35,163 nucleotides of DNA from a virus, in IMG/VR virus record IMGVR_UViG_3300023184_000319, positions 1-35,163 of that record; one strand, 5' to 3'. Made by a program: the position numbers and the translations under genes. Below are positions 16,734 to 21,813 of the stretch, piece after piece (the stretch's first letter is position 1; every line of letters starts with the position of its first letter). The notes beneath the pieces are model-generated. The model saw only the letters and a program-made list of their open reading frames with translations, had not been told where the DNA came from and did not search any database.

Positions 16734-16762
16734 ATATTAAGCTGACTTAACAATCAATGCAA
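16734..16762 (-). promoter_or_regulatory. Sigma70-type promoter for the 16.06-16.69 kb operon
   Basis: Read leftward, TTGCAT (16762-16757), a 17-nt spacer and TAATAT (16739-16734). The -10 and its flank, CTTAATATCTAT, is identical to that of the promoter at 19705-19733. An ATAGATA heptamer (16730-16736) overlaps the -10. Confidence 0.55.
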
Positions 16763-16772
16763 CAGTATTTTA

Positions 16773-16787
16773 TAGGGATAAACCCTA
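16773..16787. repeat. Short perfect inverted repeat upstream of promoter
   Basis: TAGGG-ATAAA-CCCTA, 5-bp arms. It lies just upstream of the -35 of the leftward promoter. A related dyad, AGGAT-TT-ATCCT, is at 20425-20436 in the other control region. This could be an operator half-site pair or a weak hairpin. Confidence 0.35.
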
Positions 16788-16807
16788 AGTGTTGTATTTT
16801 TGTTGAA

Positions 16808-16859
16808 ATGCGGGTACTCGCTGAACAAGGAGCGTGGAGGGACACGGCTTTCCCCGCAT
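16808..16859. other. Structured element (possible RNA hairpin) 3' of exonuclease gene
   Basis: A perfect 7-bp outer stem, ATGCGGG (16808-16814) with CCCGCAT (16853-16859), encloses CGCT/AGCG (16819-16834) or, alternatively, a longer hairpin with GGAGCGTG opposite CAC-G-GCT-TT-CC. No U-tract follows in either direction, so it is not a classical terminator. The GC content is higher than its flanks. It could be a 3'-UTR structure or processing site of the recombination transcript. Confidence 0.45.
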
Positions 16860-16864
16860 ATTGA

Positions 16865-17599
16865 TTATAAGTTGTTTTTACGCTTGTAAAACGCTAGTAG
16901 ATACTGAAAGCAATCCCATGCAGAGGCTAGATCATCCTCTGAATGTTCAATCAGTTTCACATCGCCTTCAGCAGTAAAGAACACGTTGGCGCATCTGGCT
17001 GTGGGCTTGCCAAGGCCGACACGGTAAGCCGCTAGCTGCATGATTTGTTCGTGATACGGCACAACCTTATCGAGCTTATCTTTGCTTTTAAAGTCAATCA
17101 CAATGTTCTCAGCAATCAAATCGACTTTGCCACCAAACCCTTCGTATGCAAACGAGCGTTCTGCCTCCCAAGTTTGGTCATGCCCAAAGTGGATTCTGAT
17201 CGACGCATCAACCTGGTTAACATAAACAGGGTAATCGTCTTGTTCGCCACGGTAAAAACGCTCAAGCACCCCATGCATTTGTGTGCCACGATCCATAGCG
17301 TCACGGCCTGTAGATTTAGAATCGGACATAACCCGTTCTAGCCAGTTTTCTTCTGTTTCGCCAGCAATGCGTGGCAATGTCAGCGCAGCCAGTAACACTT
17401 GTTGTTGCAGCCAGTTCGATAAGCCAGGCTTTGCAACCAATCCCAAAACCGTAGTTACCGACGGTACTAAATTGAGTTCCCGTGCGTCACGAACTGTTGT
17501 GTTGCGTTCTTTACCGTTTTTGCCAATTATCTTGTACGCTGGTGAACCGTCAGCTGCGTACCAATGACCTGATTCTGAGTCTGCTGATTTAATTATCAT
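16865..17599 (-). CDS. PD-(D/E)XK exonuclease (recombination nuclease)
   Basis: This 244-aa protein has the nuclease motifs in order: GTQMHGVLERF (His109), a Glu in WEAERSF (Glu147), GGKVDLI (Asp160), VIDFKSK (Asp169-x-Lys171) and YHEQIMQLAAY (the Q motif, residues 182-192). These are the metal-binding and catalytic residues of RecB-type/lambda-exo-like nucleases. In phages with an Erf or Red-beta annealing protein, such nucleases resect double-stranded ends to produce the single strands for annealing. That fits its place at the end of the Erf-SSB operon. Its ATG overlaps the stop of the 47-aa gene (ATGA). Confidence 0.8.
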   Translation of the reverse strand: MIIKSADSESGHWYAADGSPAYKIIGKNGKERNTTVRDARELNLVPSVTTVLGLVAKPGLSNWLQQQVLLAALTLPRIAGETEENWLERVMSDSKSTGRDAMDRGTQMHGVLERFYRGEQDDYPVYVNQVDASIRIHFGHDQTWEAERSFAYEGFGGKVDLIAENIVIDFKSKDKLDKVVPYHEQIMQLAAYRVGLGKPTARCANVFFTAEGDVKLIEHSEDDLASAWDCFQYLLAFYKRKNNL

Positions 17600-17739
17600 T
17601 TGTTTACCTGTTTAGCTAGTGTTTTAAGCATCTCAATGGCATCTTGAAGGTCTTGCATGGCTCTTGGGTCGAGAACCATGCCTTCGTACCATTGCTGAAG
17701 CCGCCAAGAAATCAATATGGCTTGTTCAGTTTGGTTCAT
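17596..17739 (-). CDS. 47-aa helical protein coupled to exonuclease
   Basis: ATG 17739 overlaps the stop of the HNH gene, and the TGA (17598-17596) overlaps the exonuclease start, both as ATGA. The peptide is helical and slightly acidic (begins MNQTEQAILISWRLQQWYEG, ends with EMLKTLAKQV). No family is recognised. Its lock between two genes of the recombination operon supports it being real. It may be a cofactor of the exonuclease or only a translational bridge. Confidence 0.55.
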   Translation of the reverse strand: MNQTEQAILISWRLQQWYEGMVLDPRAMQDLQDAIEMLKTLAKQVNK

Positions 17740-18167
17740 GTCAAAAGCATTTCTTTATGGCGTTGTTTATGGCACGGTTGACATAACCACATAACGTCCA
17801 AAGGTTTGTCATAATCCTCGTGATGTGCAAGGCTTTTGAGTTCACCACATCGAACACAGGGCATTGGGCTAAGTTCATTGTTTCTAATAGCCCTAGCAAC
17901 TGCGTTATGGCATTTTGCTCTGCGTTTATCTGCCAGCCGCCATTCTTGATTAATCCGCAATGCCGATTTAATCCTGTCTGGCAATTTTGCTCTGCGTTTG
18001 TCATATTCTCTGACCTTTTCAATGTTTTTTAACCTATGTTCAAGTGCATCTTTTTTATTGCACTCTTTGCATTTGTTTAAGTGACCGTCAGCCATTGCGG
18101 TGTGTTTGTAAAACTCATCTAACGGCTTGACGGTCTGGCATTTAAAACACGTTTTAGAACGAATCAT
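17736..18167 (-). CDS. HNH-type endonuclease with N-terminal zinc ribbon
   Basis: This 143-aa protein starts at ATG 18167 behind a strong AAAGGGGTG; an upstream in-frame ATG at 18197 lacks a site. The N-terminus is a zinc finger of the CxxC...CxxC kind (TCFKCQTVKPLDEFYKH, then CKECNKKDA). A basic helical linker follows. The C-terminal nuclease core is PCVRCGELKSLAHHEDYDKP followed by VMWLCQPCHKQRHKE, giving the paired CxxC zinc site and His-rich HNH/treble-clef motif. It is embedded in the recombination operon. Roles could be a homing-type nuclease or a processing enzyme for packaging or recombination. Confidence 0.7.
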   Translation of the reverse strand: MIRSKTCFKCQTVKPLDEFYKHTAMADGHLNKCKECNKKDALEHRLKNIEKVREYDKRRAKLPDRIKSALRINQEWRLADKRRAKCHNAVARAIRNNELSPMPCVRCGELKSLAHHEDYDKPLDVMWLCQPCHKQRHKEMLLT

Positions 18168-18209
18168 GTTGCACCCCTTTGCATGGAATACAACCATTAT
18201 AGACCCGTT

Positions 18210-18653
18210 CTAATTAAAAGGTACATCATCTTGCATATCTTCAAGATGCACAACCGTACCCTCTTTCATTGCTCGATATGCGTTATCAGGCTTTGGTCGA
18301 CTAGGTGGTGGCGGTGGCGCATCGTCGGCAGAACGTGAACCAAGCATCTGCATTTGATCGGCTACCACCTCAGTTGTGTATTGATCCACTCCGTCTTTGT
18401 TCTGCCACTTACGAGTAGTCATACGCCCCGCTACAAAGACCTGTGAGCCTTTTTTTAGATAGTCGGCACATATTCCCGCCAACTTACCAAACGCCGTGAT
18501 CCTGACCCATTCTGTCGTTTCTTTGTCTTTAGACTTGTAACCGACAGCAATAGAGAAATTGCAGATTGCATTAGAGTCTGCGGTGTAACGGACTTCAGGG
18601 TCTTTGCCCAAGCGCCCAATGAACTCACAGCGGTTTAAATCGTTACTAGACAT
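18210..18653 (-). CDS. ssb: Single-stranded DNA-binding protein
   Basis: This 147-aa protein has an OB-fold core (residues 1-105) with LNRCEFIGRLGKDPEVRYT, NFSIAVGYKSKDKETTEWVRI, AFGKLAGICADYLKKGSQVFVAGR and YTTEVVADQMQML, all standard bacterial SSB blocks. A Pro-rich linker follows, and an acidic tip DDVPFN. The tip matches the D-D-x-P-F signature that recruits host SSB partners but has one extra residue after Phe. It protects single strands made by the exonuclease and used by Erf. The start overlaps the preceding HNH gene by 8 nt. Confidence 0.9.
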   Translation of the reverse strand: MSSNDLNRCEFIGRLGKDPEVRYTADSNAICNFSIAVGYKSKDKETTEWVRITAFGKLAGICADYLKKGSQVFVAGRMTTRKWQNKDGVDQYTTEVVADQMQMLGSRSADDAPPPPPSRPKPDNAYRAMKEGTVVHLEDMQDDVPFN

Positions 18654-19098
18654 GGTTTTTCCTTTTTTCGTTGTTTATTTTTTGGCAAGTTTTGCAATTT
18701 CTAAACTGGCGGTTACGTTGAGTTGCTAGGTAAGTATTTTCAAACGTAAATTCATGCCCACGTTTGCAATGCGTCATAGCGGCATAACGCTTTTTATGCG
18801 TTTCAGCACACAAACCACGGTCTGTATTTACTTTTCTAGTGACTACCTCAAGATGATTAGGGTTTATGCAAGACGGGTTGCGGCACAAATGATCTAATTC
18901 CAACCCTTGCGGTATTTCACCAACAAAATGTTGATAAGAAATCCTATGGGCTAGTTTTGATTTGCCTTGCATACCAATTCTGCCGTAGCCTAATTTATCA
19001 ACTGCGCCAGTCCAAACAAAACACCCCGCAAACGGTATAGCAACTGAGTGCCGTTCAAGCCTATCTTGAATAGGCTCACGAACATATATTCTTGCCAT
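18646..19098 (-). CDS. HNH endonuclease (HNH_3-type), between Erf and SSB
   Basis: This 150-aa protein has the core AHRISYQHFVGEIPQGLELD followed by HLCRNPSCINPNHLEVVT (residues about 50-87). This is the canonical HNH_3 motif with His-Asn and zinc-ligand Cys. A second Cys/His cluster (HCKRGHEF...CKTCQ) follows at about 109-138. Such enzymes are often free-standing homing endonucleases that insert between essential genes. Here the start overlaps the Erf stop by one base (TAATG), and the end overlaps ssb by 8 nt, so it has adapted to the operon. Confidence 0.75.
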   Translation of the reverse strand: MARIYVREPIQDRLERHSVAIPFAGCFVWTGAVDKLGYGRIGMQGKSKLAHRISYQHFVGEIPQGLELDHLCRNPSCINPNHLEVVTRKVNTDRGLCAETHKKRYAAMTHCKRGHEFTFENTYLATQRNRQFRNCKTCQKINNEKRKNHV

Positions 19099-19661
19099 TA
19101 TTGATTCTCCCAGTTTGCTTTATATGTGTCGTAAATAGCCTTCAAAGGAGTTTGTTGTTCTTTCAAACATTGTGTCCAAGCCAATCTAAATATGTCCTTC
19201 AGGCTTTCGTAACTGACCGCCCCCGCCATTAATTCAACGGTTACATCCATATCTATGCCTTTGGGTTTTTCAACTTTAACAGGCGCTGATTTAACCGCTG
19301 AATTTCCGTCATCATCTTCAGACGCAATGCCAAGCGCACTTTGCAAACTGTAACGTTTTGCATACGAAATCGCTGAACCGTAGCCTTGCGCATCTTGTTT
19401 ACTTGCAGGGATAAACAACGTGCCACAAGACAGCTGCTCACCAGATTCATGGATCAAAACTGTTTCGACCGCTACGCCACCGTCTGCCGTATGCAACATT
19501 TGCACAAAGGCTAAACCGTTAGCAGACAAAGCAGGCCGCACAGCGTCAATGACTGATGCCAAACTTGAGTATGCAGATTTAAAGTGAGGATTTTTACTAT
19601 CTTTGGCTGCGTGTGACATTGCTGCCTGAGCCTTGACTAATGCTTTAGATAATTCATTCAT
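19098..19661 (-). CDS. erf: ERF-family single-strand annealing protein
   Basis: This 187-aa protein shows the ERF pattern: N-terminal LVKAQAAMSHAAKDSKNPHFKS, A-S-V-I-D-A-V-R-P-A-L, GVAVETVLIHESGEQL, and the hallmark QDAQGYGSAISYAKRYSL (residues 89-106) followed by G-I-A-S-E-D-D-D-G-N. ERF proteins anneal complementary single strands; in P22 the family member circularises the incoming genome. It is the first gene of the leftward recombination operon, expressed from the promoter at 19705-19733. The C-terminal 60 residues are variable and may bind partners. No Walker motif, as expected. Confidence 0.88.
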   Translation of the reverse strand: MNELSKALVKAQAAMSHAAKDSKNPHFKSAYSSLASVIDAVRPALSANGLAFVQMLHTADGGVAVETVLIHESGEQLSCGTLFIPASKQDAQGYGSAISYAKRYSLQSALGIASEDDDGNSAVKSAPVKVEKPKGIDMDVTVELMAGAVSYESLKDIFRLAWTQCLKEQQTPLKAIYDTYKANWENQ

Positions 19662-19681
19662 TTATGCACCTGTATGTTGTC

Positions 19682-19697
19682 CTGACGGGTATGTCAG
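19682..19697. promoter_or_regulatory. Candidate operator dyad at the start of the leftward transcript
   Basis: CTGAC-GGGTAT-GTCAG, 5-bp arms and a 6-nt spacer. It lies at and just downstream of the expected start of the leftward erf transcript. TGTCA recurs at 19692-19696 and 19728-19732. A regulator binding here would block erf transcription. Confidence 0.4.
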
Positions 19698-19704
19698 TAG
19701 ATAG

Positions 19705-19733
19705 ATATTAAGGCATCTAAATAGATATGTCAA
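19705..19733 (-). promoter_or_regulatory. Leftward early promoter (erf operon)
   Basis: Read leftward, consensus TTGACA (19733-19728), 17-nt spacer, TAATAT (19710-19705). Two ATAGATA heptamers (19701-19707 and 19721-19727, 20 nt apart) overlap the -10 and the spacer. Confidence 0.65.
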
Positions 19734-19750
19734 CCCATACAGAAAGATTC

Positions 19751-19759
19751 TGTTAAGAT
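19751..19759 (+). promoter_or_regulatory. Extended -10 promoter of the regulator gene, likely leaderless
   Basis: TG-T-TAAGAT. The hexamer ends only 6 nt before ATG 19766, so transcription should begin at or next to the start codon. No ribosome binding site precedes the ATG. The 13-mer ATTCTGTTAAGAT is repeated at 20606-20618. Confidence 0.5.
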
Positions 19760-19765
19760 TGCTAC

Positions 19766-20005
19766 ATGAATACAACAGAAATTATTGAAACACTAGGTGG
19801 CACGTTTGCTGTAGCCAAACTATGTCGTGTCAGTCCGCCAGCCGTAAGTCAATGGCGCAACAACGGTATGCCTGGTGACAAACTGGTGCTTTTAGCTGCT
19901 GAACTTGAAAAGAAATCAGACGGCAAATGGAATCGTAAAGAAATCCCAAACTGGCAACAAATCTGGCCTGAGTTGCATAAAGTAAAAAAAGCGAATAGAA
20001 TTTAA
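19766..20005 (+). CDS. YdaS/Cro-like HTH transcriptional regulator
   Basis: This 79-aa protein has an N-terminal HTH (residues 11-42): TFAVAKLCRVSPPAVSQWRN followed by NGMPGDKL. That is the YdaS-type antitoxin/Cro-like fold where the helix V-S-P-P-A-V-S-Q-W-R recognises DNA. It ends with a C-terminal W-N-R-K-E-I...W-P-E-L tail typical of that family. It is divergent from the erf operon, with operator-like repeats between them. It is the only repressor-size regulator seen, so it probably controls both flanking promoters. It is followed by the structured RNA/terminator. Whether it supports lysogeny is unclear because no integrase or CI is present. Confidence 0.75.
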   Translation: MNTTEIIETLGGTFAVAKLCRVSPPAVSQWRNNGMPGDKLVLLAAELEKKSDGKWNRKEIPNWQQIWPELHKVKKANRI

Positions 20006-20055
20006 CTATCTATTGGATTGGTAACCCAGTAGTAGTTAAGCACAGCGAATAGAAC

Positions 20056-20151
20056 GCCCTAATAAGGCGGCTTCGTCAAAGCTACAGGAAGGTGGTGCTT
20101 CACCTCTTGTATGTGGCAACCAAGCCTAAAGCCTCCTTATTAGGGCTTTTT
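20056..20151 (+). terminator. Structured RNA ending in intrinsic terminator
   Basis: An 18-base left arm starting GCCCTAATAAGG (20056-20073) pairs, with one mismatch, to a right arm AAGCCTCCTTATTAGGGC (20129-20146) followed by TTTTT. The 55-nt interior holds a second stem, GCTACA with TGTGGC (20081-20086 and 20113-20118), and a third hairpin, AGGTG-GTGCTT-CACCT (20090-20105). A plain terminator does not need a long multi-stem interior. The element could be a small stable RNA, transcribed with or processed from the regulator mRNA, or made from its own start. It terminates the regulator transcript. Confidence 0.65.
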
Positions 20152-20449
20152 GTTGTCTGTCACTTACTTGTCAGGGCGCATTAGCTAACAGAGTGACCGC
20201 TTGTACCCATTTAGGTCAAACATTGTTTTACAGTTGTATCCCGTGTGACCCGCACGCCCCAGTAGAGAAATCGAACAGGATATAGACAGAGTAGAGAAAT
20301 CTACTAAAACCATTTACTCTAGGTATTGATCTTCTACACCTGCAAAGACTGCTAGTGTTTTAGGGAATCTAGGGGTGGGGTGAGTTGCCTGCCACAAAGC
20401 TAACAAGCTACAGGTCTGTCGTAAAGGATTTATCCTCAACTACTACGGT

Positions 20450-20470
20450 GGGTGGGTATAAGGGTAGGGG
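20450..20470 (+). other. G-quadruplex motif
   Basis: Four G-tracts of 3, 3, 3 and 4 bases are separated by T, TATAA and TA (loops of 1, 5 and 2 nt), a canonical G3 pattern with short loops. A second, three-tract G-rich run lies at 20363-20380. It falls in the non-coding region. Confidence 0.5.
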
Positions 20471-20534
20471 AACTATTGTCAAATACATTTAACATCTGAC
20501 GGAAATGTCATATATATTGTACAAATACCGACTT

Positions 20535-20556
20535 TATGTATCATAAGTGATACATA
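20535..20556. promoter_or_regulatory. Perfect 9-bp operator-like dyad
   Basis: TATGTATCA-TAAG-TGATACATA, no mismatch. It lies about 55 nt upstream of the extended -10 at 20610 and is overlapped by an ATAGATA. It is typical of a dimeric activator or repressor site. Confidence 0.45.
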
Positions 20557-20609
20557 GATAACAGTAGGTTAAAAACAACAGTTTAATTGCTGCTTTTTTT
20601 TAAACATTC

Positions 20610-20618
20610 TGTTAAGAT
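20610..20618 (+). promoter_or_regulatory. Extended -10 promoter of the rightward small-gene operon
   Basis: TG-T-TAAGAT, identical in 13 bases (20606-20618) to that of the regulator gene. Predicted start about 20625, leaving a 16-nt leader with AGGAG (20631-20635) before ATG 20641. Confidence 0.5.
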
Positions 20619-20640
20619 AACTAAACAATAGGAGATCAAC

Positions 20641-20808
20641 ATGACAGAGTGGATTGTTTATTCATTGATTGCAGGAATGGTAACTTTTGTGTGGCTGTGG
20701 AAAACTCGATTACAAAAAAACGTGCGACTCGACGTTGACAAACCGTGTCATTGTTTGCATCCCATTAAATGCGACTTGTTTGATAAATGTATGCGAGGTG
20801 AGAAATGA
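20641..20808 (+). CDS. 55-aa membrane protein with Cys cluster
   Basis: A strong AGGAG site precedes ATG 20641, and the TGA overlaps the next start (ATGA at 20805). An N-terminal TM helix (WIVYSLIAGMVTFVWLW) is followed by a basic stretch and a Cys/His-rich C-terminus (CHCLHPIKCDLFDKC), which could bind a metal. It is first in the rightward early operon. I do not recognise a family. A small anchored zinc- or metal-binding protein is what can be said. Confidence 0.6.
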   Translation: MTEWIVYSLIAGMVTFVWLWKTRLQKNVRLDVDKPCHCLHPIKCDLFDKCMRGEK

Positions 20809-21239
20809 GCCGAATTGATTTAATTATTGATGCCCTGGCATACGCTCGCGCTTGTATTGGACGCCAGTTAACCAGTAAGGTAAAACTTACACAGAACCTT
20901 GATAAATTGCATGAGGCCATCGAAGTTGCACAAGAGATGAAAGACCAGTTATATGCTCAAGAAATGGAGCAACCAACTCCGAATCAATCAGGCATCATTT
21001 CTATCACCGTAAACGCAGGACTCGAAGCAGACATTGATTCGCTCTGGGCAGTCAATAGTGCAGATATTGCAGCACTGGAAGATGCAAAAGCCACTCTGGA
21101 AATTATTCGCAAAACAGCACCCATTACATTGAATCCAATAATTTCTCAGTCACTTGCTTTAATTTATAAAGCACTTGGTATGAGTCACAGTGACGCATTT
21201 GAACGAATTATTGACAAAGCAAGGGGCAACCATGAATAA
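20805..21239 (+). CDS. Hypothetical early protein
   Basis: This 144-aa protein is mostly helical: residues 1-55 (IDALAYARACIGRQL, then LDKLHEAIEVAQEMK) and 80-140 (DIAALEDAKATLEIIRK, then ALIYKALGMSHSDAFERI), joined by a less charged segment. Not recognised. It sits in an unbroken chain of overlapping genes, beginning with an ATGA overlap and ending with an 8-nt overlap. The C-terminal codons for ARGNHE contain the next gene's ribosome binding site and start. Confidence 0.5.
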   Translation: MSRIDLIIDALAYARACIGRQLTSKVKLTQNLDKLHEAIEVAQEMKDQLYAQEMEQPTPNQSGIISITVNAGLEADIDSLWAVNSADIAALEDAKATLEIIRKTAPITLNPIISQSLALIYKALGMSHSDAFERIIDKARGNHE

Positions 21240-21456
21240 GAAAATTATGCGTTTGGCTGTAGCGGCTGGATTTCTTGATGGTGACTTGGAATTGTTTCCT
21301 GAAACTATTGAGCGCTTTGCCCAACTTGTGCGACTTGATGAACGTGAGGCTTGTGCTGCGCTGTGTGAAAAATTTATACCAAATTTTGATGACGGCGTCT
21401 TTTTTGCAAAAGTAATTCGTGCAAGGGGTAACCATGAAAATGCGCCATTACCGTAA
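21232..21456 (+). CDS. Small conserved-type hypothetical protein
   Basis: ATG 21232 has AAGGGG at 21221-21226; an in-frame upstream GTG-like start at 21190 would overlap the previous gene by 50 nt. The 74-aa product has a helix (TIERFAQLVRLDEREACAAL) with a Cys and an acidic F-x-D-D-G-V-F segment. It ends ARGNHENAPLP, where ARGNHE is again encoded by the initiation region of the next small gene. Function unknown. Confidence 0.5.
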   Translation: MNKKIMRLAVAAGFLDGDLELFPETIERFAQLVRLDEREACAALCEKFIPNFDDGVFFAKVIRARGNHENAPLP

Positions 21457-21532
21457 ACAATTTTGGTATTTCCCTGAATTCGGCGTTTTTATGAAGTCGC
21501 ATACACGCAAAGTTAAAGAGAAGAACACATGA
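21434..21532 (+). CDS. 32-aa basic micropeptide
   Basis: ATG 21434 has an AAGGGG site (21423-21428) identical in context to that of the preceding gene, and its TGA overlaps the next start (ATGA at 21529). The peptide is strongly basic and aromatic (it contains HYRKQFWYFPEFGVF and a K-V-K-E-K tail). No family. Its good start site and overlaps on both sides argue that it is translated. Confidence 0.45.
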   Translation: MKMRHYRKQFWYFPEFGVFMKSHTRKVKEKNT

Positions 21533-21813
21533 ACACACAACAAAAAATCCTTAAATTCTGCTTAACGCCACAAACCGTTGTAGACATTGCTGAACATTGT
21601 GCGCTAGAGAAAGCGTCTATTTATTCTCATTTGCTGACGTTACAGCGATCCAAAAAGATTGAGAAACGTGGAGACGGTAAACGCAGAGCAATGCCTGCCG
21701 TGTTTGTAACCATTCAGCAAGCACCAGTTGCAACGCAACATACGGATGATTATCAAAACTTGGTGTTAATTTGGGCGCATAACCCGTTTGGGTCTAATTT
21801 GGGGGCAACGTGA
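21529..21813 (+). CDS. Winged-helix-like DNA-binding protein
   Basis: This 94-aa protein has an N-terminal winged-helix pattern: a first helix QQKILKFCLTPQTVVDIAEH, a recognition helix ALEKASIYSHLLTLQRSKKI (residues about 24-43), and a wing EKRGDGKRRAMPAVFV. Similar small proteins occur in phage early regions as transcription or replication regulators. It lies about 900 bp to the right of the control region, so it might act there. The C-terminal 35 residues are not recognisable. Confidence 0.55.
   Translation: MNTQQKILKFCLTPQTVVDIAEHCALEKASIYSHLLTLQRSKKIEKRGDGKRRAMPAVFVTIQQAPVATQHTDDYQNLVLIWAHNPFGSNLGAT

Larger units (their letters stand above)
20152..20640. other. Non-coding control region, candidate replication origin
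   Basis: About 490 bp with no convincing gene. It holds a direct repeat of AGTAGAGAAATC (20261-20272 and 20290-20301, the second extending into the dyad AGTAG-AGAAAT-CTACT), an AGGAT-TT-ATCCT dyad (20425-20436), G-rich runs (20363-20380), a G-quadruplex motif (20450-20470), a 9-bp dyad (20535-20556) and an ATAGATA (20554-20560). The AT-rich right part (20500-20620) follows the G-rich part. This mix resembles phage origins, but no iteron array or primase site is clear. Confidence 0.4.

Noticed and set aside
17741-18022. Second minus-strand frame inside the HNH gene
   Set aside because: It overlaps the well-supported zinc-ribbon/HNH frame and shows no motifs.
19766-20005. Evidence for a temperate phage
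   Set aside because: A single Cro/YdaS-like regulator is present, but no integrase, excisionase, attachment site or CI-size repressor was found, so lysogeny is not supported by the sequence alone.
20261-20305. CRISPR-like or iteron array
   Set aside because: Only two copies of a 12-base repeat 29 nt apart; too few for an array.
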